A stretch of 64,000 bases of DNA from DYCT01 sp051875715 (lineage in GTDB: Bacteria; Bacteroidota; Bacteroidia; Bacteroidales; Bacteroidaceae), in the NCBI GenBank assembly GCA_051875715.1, contig JBJEHD010000023.1, forward strand, positions 8,700-72,699, written 5' to 3'. The notes under the pieces are model-generated. The model was not told the origin of the DNA. It ran no database searches and saw nothing but the letters and a program-made list of their open reading frames with translations. Below are positions 43,749-50,788 of this stretch, one piece after another. Position numbers and translations under genes: made by a program. Position 1 is the first letter of the stretch; each line of letters starts with the position of its first letter.

Positions 43749-43837
43749 ACGGAGGACAAGGCGGTGTGTCATAACGGTCAATCTGCAGCGTCAGCATCGA
43801 CATTCATGACACACCGCCGTGCATTTTTGTCCTCCGT
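43749..43837. terminator. two-part long hairpin after the lyase gene
   Basis: The outer stem ACGGAGGACAA / TTGTCCTCCGT and the inner 13-base stem GGCGGTGTGTCAT / ATGACACACCGCC are both perfect, with a loop of 33 bases. The inner stem is followed by GTGCATTTTTG. It starts 11 bases after the lyase stop and reaches the -33 region of the next gene's promoter, so it may terminate and also act in regulation. Confidence 0.65.
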
Positions 43838-43862
43838 TGTTTCCTGTTTTTGTTAAAAAGTC

Positions 43863-43870
43863 TATCTTTG
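43863..43870 (+). promoter_or_regulatory. predicted -7 element of the propeller/AraC regulator gene
   Basis: TATCTTTG is a full -7 match 27 bases before the start codon. A TTG lies about 22 bases upstream, at the edge of the long hairpin. Confidence 0.45.
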
Positions 43871-43897
43871 CGCACAAGTTGACCAATCATATATATT

Positions 43898-46696
43898 ATG
43901 AATCGACACGTCCGACATATCCTCTTCCTGCTCCTGCTGCTTTGGGGCGGACGGCCTGCGTGGGCCGACGAACAGCCCATGCACGGACTGACAGAGGCCG
44001 ACGGCCTGTCGGACCTGCTGGTCAACGCCATCTACAAGGATTCGCTGGGTTACGTATGGTTCGGCACCGGCATCAGCCTCGACCGGTTCGACGGCATCCA
44101 CATCAAATCCTACCCCCTCACTGGTTCGGACGAGAAGCGCAAGCGCGTCAACGCCATGGCCGAGACCGAAGCCGGCCTGCTCTGGATGGGCAACGGCAAA
44201 GGCCTGTGGCGCCTGCAGCGGCAGCACGACCTGCTGGAACAGGTGCTCCCGAGCGACATCGACAGCCCCGTCCACGCCCTGCTGCCCGGTGCCGGCGGCA
44301 CGCTGTACGTCGGCAGCGAGAAGGGCCTGTTCGTCTATCGCGACGGACTAGTGGAGCAAGTGCTTCTGGACAAGAACATCCTCTCGCCGGCCAACGCGGT
44401 GCGCGGCCTGACCTTCGGACCGACGGCCGACGAACTGTGGATAGCCACGATGGGCGGTCTGTTCTCGTTCCGCCCTGCGGACAAGCGCCTCCGCGCCTAT
44501 CACAACCAGGTGTCGGCCGACACCCATGCCTGCGAGTTCACAGGCCTGGCCCGCATCGGCCAGTGCATCTACCTGGCCACGATGGGCCAGGGTGTGTTCG
44601 AGTTCGACATCCCGTCCTCCCGCTTCAGCCAACTCAGCGCGGTCGACAGCCGCCTTATCTCGTCGTTGTCGACCGACGGCCGCAACCTCCTCTATGTAGG
44701 AACCGATGGCGACGGAGTCCACTTCGTCGACGTCGCCCGCCGCAAGGTGGTGCGTTCGCTGCGCCACAAGGTCGACGGCGGAGGGGCCCTCCGCTCCAAC
44801 TCGGTCTACTCCCTGCTGGTCGACCGCGACGGCCTCGTCTGGGTGGGCTTCTACCAGCACGGCGTGGACTACACGCTCTACCAGAACAACCGCTTCGAAA
44901 TCTACACCTTCCCGCCCCATTTCGATTCGAACAACCTCCCCATCCGCGCCCTCTCCATCCGGGGAGGCGAACGCCTGATAGGCTCGCGAAACGGGTTCTA
45001 CTACATCGACGAGTCCGCCCGCCGCTTCTGCAGTTTCCACATGCCCCAGATACGGTCGAACATGGTGTTCTGCATCTGCCCGTACCAGGGGCGTTACTAC
45101 GTGGGCACCTACGGCGGAGGCCTCTACGTGTTCGACCCGCAAGACATGAGTCTGCGCGATTTCGATGCACAGACGGAATACCCGTTCGTGCGGGGCCACA
45201 TCTTCTGCCTGCGCACCGACCGCCAGGGCCTTCTCTGGATGGGCACCTCGCAGGGTGTCTACGCCTACCGGGGCGACCGCCTGCGCCACCACTTCAGCAG
45301 TGCCAACTCCAAACTGCCCGAGGGCAACGTCTACGAAATCTTCTTCGACTCCACCGGCAAGGGCTGGATTTGTACGGAGAACGGCTTATGCCTGTGGAAC
45401 CCCTCCACCGGCGACCTGCGCACCGACGTCTTCCCCGAAGGCTTCATCCACCGCGAGAAGATCCGCGTGGTCTATGAGGACAGCCGCCATCGGCTCTACT
45501 TCTTCCCGGACAAAGGCCCGTTGTTCGTGTCGGACCTGTCCATGTCGCGTTTCCACCGCCTGCAGCCCGGCACTCCGCTCGAAGGGCGCGACGGCCTGTT
45601 CCTGATGGAAGACGCCGACCATCAGATGTGGATTGGCACCAACGGCGGCCTGTTCCGCCACGACCTCGACCGCTCGTTCGTCCCCTACGGCTTCATCGAC
45701 GGTATCCCCAGCCCGGTGTTCACGCTCTGTCCGCCCGTCTGCGACGAGCAGGGCGACCTCTGGTTCGGCAACACCAAGGGGCTGTTGCGCCTGAAGGCCG
45801 GGCACCTCCACCTGCCCCATCCCCATGCGTACGAGACGAAGGTGACCGAGGTGTGCATCAACGGCAAGTACGGGGTGTCGCTGCATCCGGGCCGGGAGAA
45901 ACACCTCCGCCTGCTCGATTCGCAAAACAACCTGACCTTCCGTTTCTCGGACTTCACCTACTCCGACCCCACTTATCTGGCCTACGAATACCGCCTCGAC
46001 GGCGAGGACGACGACTGGCTGACGCTGAACGGCCGTTCCGAGGCCACCTACTACGGCCTTTCGTCCGGTCGCTACACCTTCCGCGTCCGCCGGATGGGCC
46101 AGCCCGACACCGAGGCCACGCTGAGCCTCTCCATCGCCCGTCCGCTGTACCACTGGTTCTTGGGGGCGGCCCTGATTGCGATGCTGCTGGGAGGCGGATG
46201 GCGATTCTACGTCCGTATCAAGCGGATGCGCAGGTCGATGCCGGCAGCCGACGAGGACCCGAAGCCCGAGAACGCTCCGGCCGACAAGCCCGAAGCCGGG
46301 AAGCCGGCCGCCCACGCCGAGAAATACCGCACCGTGAGCATCAGCCCCGAGGCGTGCAAGCGGCTGGCCAAGCAACTCGACGACCTCATGCGTCGGGAGA
46401 AGCCCTACATTCATCCCGAACTGAAGATTGCCGACCTGGCCGCCCGGCTGGGCGTATCGGCCCACACGCTCTCCTACCTCTTCAACCAGCACCTGCAGCG
46501 CAGTTACTACGACTACGTGAACGACTACCGCATCGAGGAATTCAAGCGTCTGGTGGCGACCGAAGACCCCGGCCGCTACACGCTGAGCGCGCTGGCCGAA
46601 CAGTGCGGCTTCAGTTCGCGCGCCTCCTTCTTCCGCTATTTCAAGAAGGCCACGGGCATCACCCCGAACGAGTACATCTCGCATCTGGAGAAATAG
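43898..46696 (+). CDS. membrane-spanning beta-propeller sensor with AraC-type DNA-binding domain
   Basis: This 932-residue protein has a signal peptide, about 14 Reg_prop beta-propeller repeats (GYVWFGT, GLLWMGN, GLVWVGF, GLLWMGT, KGWICTENGLCLW), a Y_Y_Y domain (about residues 650-745), one membrane helix near residue 755 and a cytoplasmic AraC-type HTH pair (about residues 830-930; KIADLAARLGVSAHTLSYLF and LSALAEQCGFSSRASFFRYF). The sensor half is that of hybrid two-component systems of glycan loci, but HisKA, HATPase and receiver domains are all missing. Periplasmic oligosaccharide binding probably controls DNA binding directly. It lies between the enzyme series and the Sus-type operon. Confidence 0.9.
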   Translation: MNRHVRHILFLLLLLWGGRPAWADEQPMHGLTEADGLSDLLVNAIYKDSLGYVWFGTGISLDRFDGIHIKSYPLTGSDEKRKRVNAMAETEAGLLWMGNGKGLWRLQRQHDLLEQVLPSDIDSPVHALLPGAGGTLYVGSEKGLFVYRDGLVEQVLLDKNILSPANAVRGLTFGPTADELWIATMGGLFSFRPADKRLRAYHNQVSADTHACEFTGLARIGQCIYLATMGQGVFEFDIPSSRFSQLSAVDSRLISSLSTDGRNLLYVGTDGDGVHFVDVARRKVVRSLRHKVDGGGALRSNSVYSLLVDRDGLVWVGFYQHGVDYTLYQNNRFEIYTFPPHFDSNNLPIRALSIRGGERLIGSRNGFYYIDESARRFCSFHMPQIRSNMVFCICPYQGRYYVGTYGGGLYVFDPQDMSLRDFDAQTEYPFVRGHIFCLRTDRQGLLWMGTSQGVYAYRGDRLRHHFSSANSKLPEGNVYEIFFDSTGKGWICTENGLCLWNPSTGDLRTDVFPEGFIHREKIRVVYEDSRHRLYFFPDKGPLFVSDLSMSRFHRLQPGTPLEGRDGLFLMEDADHQMWIGTNGGLFRHDLDRSFVPYGFIDGIPSPVFTLCPPVCDEQGDLWFGNTKGLLRLKAGHLHLPHPHAYETKVTEVCINGKYGVSLHPGREKHLRLLDSQNNLTFRFSDFTYSDPTYLAYEYRLDGEDDDWLTLNGRSEATYYGLSSGRYTFRVRRMGQPDTEATLSLSIARPLYHWFLGAALIAMLLGGGWRFYVRIKRMRRSMPAADEDPKPENAPADKPEAGKPAAHAEKYRTVSISPEACKRLAKQLDDLMRREKPYIHPELKIADLAARLGVSAHTLSYLFNQHLQRSYYDYVNDYRIEEFKRLVATEDPGRYTLSALAEQCGFSSRASFFRYFKKATGITPNEYISHLEK

Positions 46697-46896
46697 CGCG
46701 ACCCGGCCTCCCTCCCCCCTCTCTTCTTCCACCACCGCACGTCAAGTCCGGAAGGCTTGCCGCGACCTTGCCCTTCCCGACGGCCGAGGACGCAAAAAAA
46801 AAACATGCCGTCCCGATTGAGTGCGCGCCCCAATCCGTTCGTATCCTTTGGCAAAAGAACAAACCGAGAACAAGCATCATCCTAATTTAAACAGAT
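46697..46896. other. 200-base spacer before the fimbrillin-like genes
   Basis: It contains a run of nine A residues at 46795-46803 and a TATCCTTTG sequence near 46842 that is one base longer than the -7 consensus. No gene or strong hairpin is visible. Confidence 0.35.
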
Positions 46897-48380
46897 ATGA
46901 AACTCAGAAGCAACAACATCTTGTGGTTCTTCCTGCCGCTGCTCGCAGCCGCCTGCAACAGCAACGACGACATTGCCCCGACGGCCGAGCCCCTTTCGCT
47001 CGCGGCCACCATCGAGGAGGGAGGGTCGTTTCAGGAAGAATGGAGCCGGATGCTCGACCGCCGCATCGCTATCGGCTGGGGCGGACAGGTGAAGAAATAC
47101 CTGGTGGACGAAACCGGCCGTCTGACTTCCTCCGAACCTTTCGTCGAGGGCGGACAGACGGGCACGCTCACGGCCTGGTATCCCTACGCCGAGGTCAAGC
47201 CCGAAGCCGTCGTGGTGAAAGCCTCGCAGCGCATCCCGGCCTACTACCAGGCCAGCAACCTGATGGAGGCGCAGACCGACGACCTCTCGGCCAGCCCCGT
47301 CGGCCTGGTGTTCGCCCACCGCACCTGCAAACTGGTGTGCCGGCTGACGAGCACCGACGGCCAGACCGCCCCCTTCGGCGGCGCACGCATCGACCTGTTG
47401 CACCTCGGCGGCGTAGAAACGGGCACCACGGTGCAGATGAGCACCGACCGAAAGGCCTACATCGCCCCGCAGAGCGTACCGACGGGGACGGACTTCCTCT
47501 CCATCCGCCTGCAAGACGGACGCATCCTGGCCTACACGACCGAGCGCGACCTGCGCTTCGAGGCGGGGACGATGTACCAACTGGACGTCACGCTCTCGCT
47601 TGAGACCGGGCTGGTGAGCCTGCAGGTGAGCCCGTCACTCGCCTGGGAAGGCGACACGGAAGAAATCGTCACCGACAGCCCGTCGGCCGACGCCGGAGGC
47701 GAAGGTGCCTGGGGCGGCGGCAGCGAAGAGAATGCCGACGGATCGTCGTCCGGCACGAATCCCGGCGGCACCACCGGCGGATGGAACGGCAACGAGGAAA
47801 ACGCCAACGGCAACGCAGCCTCGGGCACGCAGACCGGAGGAAGCGGCACGTGGAACGGCAACGAAGAAGGCACGGAAGGATCGTCGTCCGGCACGCAGAC
47901 CGGAGGCAACGGCACGTGGAACGGCAACGAAGAGAATACCGAGGGAACCACCTCGGGCACGCAGACCGGAGGAAGCGGCACGTGGAACGGCAACGAAGAG
48001 AACACCGAGGGAACCACCTCGGGCACGCAGACCGGAAGCAGCGGCACGTGGAACGGCAACGAAGAGAACACCGAGGGAACCACCTCGGGCACNNNNNNNN
48101 NNNNNNNNNNNNNNNNNNNNNNNNNNNNNNNNNNNNNNNNNNNNNNNNNNNNNNNNNNNNNNNNNNNNNNNNNNNNNNNNNNNNNNNNNNNNGCAGCGGC
48201 ACGTGGAACGGCAACGAAGAGAACACCGAGGGAACCACCTCGGGCACCCAGGCCGGAGGCAGCGGCACGTGGAACGGCAATGAGGAGAACACCGAGGGAA
48301 CCACCTCGGGCACCCAGGCCGGAGGAAGCGGCACGTGGAACGGCAACGAAGAATCGCTTGTCGGCGAGAAAAGCAACTGA
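46897..48380 (+). CDS. fimbrillin-like lipoprotein with 22-residue tandem repeats, interrupted by an assembly gap
   Basis: The protein has a lipoprotein signal (Cys in LLAAACNSND, about residue 20) and about 230 residues resembling Mfa/FimB-type fimbrillin domains (GTLTAWYPYAEVKPEAVVV, FAHRTCKLVCRLT). A repetitive C-terminal region follows, with units SGTQTGGSGTWNGNEENT plus EGTT. The run of 100 Ns at 48093-48192 breaks the frame; the downstream frame that continues the same repeat ends at 48380. The missing DNA must be 11 bases plus a multiple of 66, so 100 Ns is a placeholder. The repeats look like a flexible, acidic, Gly/Thr-rich stalk. The next gene is also fimbrillin-like and starts 45 bases later. 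Confidence 0.75.
47821..48359 (+). repeat. 66-base coding tandem repeat with assembly gap
   Basis: Four full 66-base units (22 codons) lie at 47821-48084, a partial unit precedes the Ns, and at least two and a half units follow. Units after the gap read GTQAGGS where those before read GTQTGGS. Copy number is unknown because of the gap. Confidence 0.9.
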
Positions 48381-48425
48381 TACAACCGAAAAATCATTTA
48401 ATCAATCCATTAAACTTATACATGT

Positions 48426-50105
48426 ATGAAAGCAACAACTTTTAGATTTTCATGCTTGGCCATGGCCGCAGCCGGACTGCTGGCCGCTTGCAGCCAAGAC
48501 GAGAACTTGGACCAGTTCGCCCCGACGCAGGAACCTGCAGGGCTGACCATCTACGCCCAGGCAAAGGGCTTCGAAGCAGCCGACGCCACCCGCGCCACGG
48601 CCGCAGGAACGGCCACGGTGTTCGAGAACGGCGACCAGATGGGTCTGTACGTGATTGAGAACCCCGATGCCGAAAACGCCAAGGTCATCATCCGCAACAT
48701 GGCCCTGACCTATCAGGACGGCCAGTGGACCTCGGACAAGACGGTGTACTACTACAACAACGCCGACTACGTGGCCTACTTCCCCTACAACGCTTCGCTG
48801 AGCGCAAGCATCAAGCCGGGCGAGGTGGAAGCCAAAATCAAGGAGGCGACGGACGCCTACCTGAGCGCAAACCAGACGGTGCAGACGCAGGAAGTGTATG
48901 CGAAGGCCGACTTGATGACGGCCCGCATCAAGGCCGCCGACCTGGCCGGTGTGGAAGGCGACACGAAGGCCCTCAACTTCCAGTTCGCCCACCAGTATGC
49001 CATGATCGAGGTGGCCATGCCGACCTACCGCTTCAACTACGAGGTGACCGGCGGCACGCAGGAGTTCAGCGTGTCGATGATCGACGTGGTCATCAACCTC
49101 GGCCTGGGCAGTGAAGCCGCCGTGGCCGTATCGCCCTTCGAAGTGGAAAGCGGCGTATACCGCCTGCTGCTCAACGCCGGCACGTTCAGCCTGGAAGGCA
49201 GCTTCTACGACCCGAAAGACTACCGCCCCGTATCGTTCAGCAACGCCAACGGCACCAAGAGCCTCGAGGCCGGCCACTACGTACGCTACAACGTCACCTA
49301 CACGGGCGCACCGTCTGCCACGGCCGAAGCGCGCAGCATCATCGGCGACTACTACTACCGCGACAAAGGCACGAACAAGGGTGTCATCTGGCCGAAGGAG
49401 TTCAACCTTCCGAGCGACAAGCAGGTGCTGGGCATCATCTACGACCGCGTAGGCGATGAGATGGCCGGTACGCCGTGGAACTACTACGTGATGGGCATCG
49501 CCGCACGCCGCCTCAGCAGCAGCCAGCCGTGGCAGGGAGCCGCCCTGGCCGAAGTGGAAGGCCTGACGGGTGTGACCGACTTCGCCGGTGCACTGGCCGA
49601 CAAAGCCGGATTCGCCCACACGGCAGCCTTGCGCGGCAACCTGAGCGATGCCGACCTGCTGGCCAACTACGCCGCCGCCTACATGGCTACGGTGGAATAC
49701 GCCACCAAGCAAGACAACGGCGTCTACACCCTGCCGACCCAGACACCGAACAGCGGCTATTTCTTGCCGAGTGCCGGACAGGTGGTGGCCATGTACAACG
49801 TCATCGGCGCGCCCTCCACGCCGCTCGACGCTTCGAACGTGGACAAGGACAACGTAGCCGAAGAGGCCGCCTTCGCGCGCATCAACGAAGCCATCCAGCA
49901 CGCTACGGGCGTGGCCAACAACTTTGCCGAGTCCACCAACGTGAAGACGTACGCCACCTCCACCGTTATCGACCTGAGCACCAGCCCGGCCGAGAACGCC
50001 AACATGTTCGTCTTCTCCACCAAGATGAACGTCCGCGCCCACCTGCAGAAGAAGGGCCGCACCTCGGAGAAGAATCTCTTCGTTCGTCCGGTATTCGCAT
50101 TCTAA
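48426..50105 (+). CDS. fimbrillin family lipoprotein
   Basis: This 559-residue protein has a lipobox at LLAACSQDEN (about residue 22) and then a fimbrillin/Mfa-like N-terminal domain: ENGDQMGLYVIENPDAEN, WTSDKTVYYYNNADYVAYFP and FQFAHQYAMIEVAMPTY. The C-terminal 200 residues resemble the DUF1566-like modules of such proteins (GVIWPKEFNL, SGYFLPSAGQVVAMYN) and end KNLFVRPVFAF. It is probably exported to the outer surface as a pilus-tip or adhesin-type subunit. It follows the repeat-bearing lipoprotein and is closed by a strong terminator at 50149. Confidence 0.8.
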   Translation: MKATTFRFSCLAMAAAGLLAACSQDENLDQFAPTQEPAGLTIYAQAKGFEAADATRATAAGTATVFENGDQMGLYVIENPDAENAKVIIRNMALTYQDGQWTSDKTVYYYNNADYVAYFPYNASLSASIKPGEVEAKIKEATDAYLSANQTVQTQEVYAKADLMTARIKAADLAGVEGDTKALNFQFAHQYAMIEVAMPTYRFNYEVTGGTQEFSVSMIDVVINLGLGSEAAVAVSPFEVESGVYRLLLNAGTFSLEGSFYDPKDYRPVSFSNANGTKSLEAGHYVRYNVTYTGAPSATAEARSIIGDYYYRDKGTNKGVIWPKEFNLPSDKQVLGIIYDRVGDEMAGTPWNYYVMGIAARRLSSSQPWQGAALAEVEGLTGVTDFAGALADKAGFAHTAALRGNLSDADLLANYAAAYMATVEYATKQDNGVYTLPTQTPNSGYFLPSAGQVVAMYNVIGAPSTPLDASNVDKDNVAEEAAFARINEAIQHATGVANNFAESTNVKTYATSTVIDLSTSPAENANMFVFSTKMNVRAHLQKKGRTSEKNLFVRPVFAF

Positions 50106-50148
50106 ACGGAACCGACTGTTTTCAATAGGTAAGCCAAACAGGCTATTC

Positions 50149-50192
50149 AAGGCAGCCTCTTGCTCACAGACGAGCAGGGGCTGCCTTTTTTG
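50149..50192 (+). terminator. intrinsic terminator of the fimbrillin operon
   Basis: AGGCAGCC-T-CTTGCTC pairs with GAGCAGGGGCTGCCT around a six-base loop and is followed by a T run. It starts 44 bases past the fimbrillin stop codon. Confidence 0.85.
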
Positions 50193-50205
50193 TTTCTTTT
50201 TAAAC

Positions 50206-50271
50206 GGCGTTTAAACGGTGTTGCAATGGTGTTGCAATGGCGTTGCAATGGCGTTGCAATGGCGTTGCAAC
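50206..50271 (+). repeat. iteron-like array of six 11-base units
   Basis: The units are GGCGTTTAAAC, GGTGTTGCAAT twice, GGCGTTGCAAT twice and GGCGTTGCAAC. Each contains a short palindrome (TTGCAA or TTTAAA) at the same place, spaced one helical turn apart. Confidence 0.85.
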
Positions 50272-50311
50272 AACACACGGTATGTAATTTTCTTTTTTCG
50301 ACCACCCAATA

Positions 50312-50530
50312 CCCCGCCTGCCAGGCGGGGCTTGCCTCCCCAAACCCATCCGTGGAGGGGCTCAAGTCGGCTTGCCTTGGAGGCCGGGACGGCCCGACCT
50401 CGAGACCTTCTAAGGTAAGGCCAACCGAGCCTGTGCCCCTTCGGGGTTGGCCTTGGTTTCTTACGGGAGGGAACGGCCTCCCGGTTGTTTGTCCGCATCG
50501 TCCCGATGCGGGGTGTCCTCGTTTTTTTTT
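50312..50530. other. cluster of strong hairpins, candidate structured RNA
   Basis: Hairpins include CCCCGCCT/AGGCGGGG (50312-50330), AAGGCCAACC/GGTTGGCCTT with an inner CCC-TTCG-GGG type loop (50417-50454), CGGGAGG/CCTCCCG (50464-50482) and CCGCATCG/CGATGCGG (50493-50511). A ten-base T run follows at about 50521-50530. No protein frame explains them. Confidence 0.5.
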
Positions 50531-50568
50531 CGTGCCGCACAGGCGAAGAAAAACGCGAGCGCACGCGA

Positions 50569-50672
50569 AGGCCGATGCGTGTACAGACGAAGGCACTCGC
50601 GTGTACACGCGCAGGCCGATGCGTGCAGAGGCGTTCGCAGGCACGTGGAGGCACGGTCCTCAGGCACGTGCG
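50569..50672. repeat. degenerate repeat with period near 22 bases
   Basis: Successive units begin AGGC: AGGCCGATGCGTGTACAGAC, AGGCACTCGCGTGTACACGC, AGGCCGATGCGTGCAGAGGC and two shorter ones. It lies upstream of the secreted DUF6383-like gene. Its reverse complement shares ACGCGAGT with the array at 63835. Confidence 0.6.
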
Positions 50673-50788
50673 AAAAAATGAGGGGCCCGTTAGGTGTATC
50701 GGCCGGTTCGCTCGTATAGATAGCAAACGAGGAGGAACAGACCGCCTCGCACAAGAAAGGAAAACATAATCTTAAACCATACATCTAT

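Larger units (their letters stand above)
50106..50788. other. 683-base intergenic region rich in repeats and hairpins
   Basis: It contains an intrinsic terminator (50149-50192), a tandem array of 11-base units (50206-50271), a cluster of strong hairpins (50312-50530) and degenerate repeats of about 22 bases (50569-50672). Short open frames cross it on both strands, but their translations simply mirror the repeats; I call no gene. It may encode a structured RNA. Confidence 0.55.

Noticed and set aside
47821..48359. Frameshifted or broken fimbrillin-like gene
   Set aside because: The frame change is caused by an N run of arbitrary length; the coding repeat continues in phase on the far side.
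50206..50271. Possible CRISPR array
   Set aside because: The units are contiguous 11-mers with no spacers. The arrays with period near 22 bases at 50569 and 63835 also lack spacers, and no cas gene is present.
50160..50726. Several short open frames in the repeat-rich region
   Set aside because: Their sequences reflect the 11- and 22-base repeats in different frames and show no protein-like composition.
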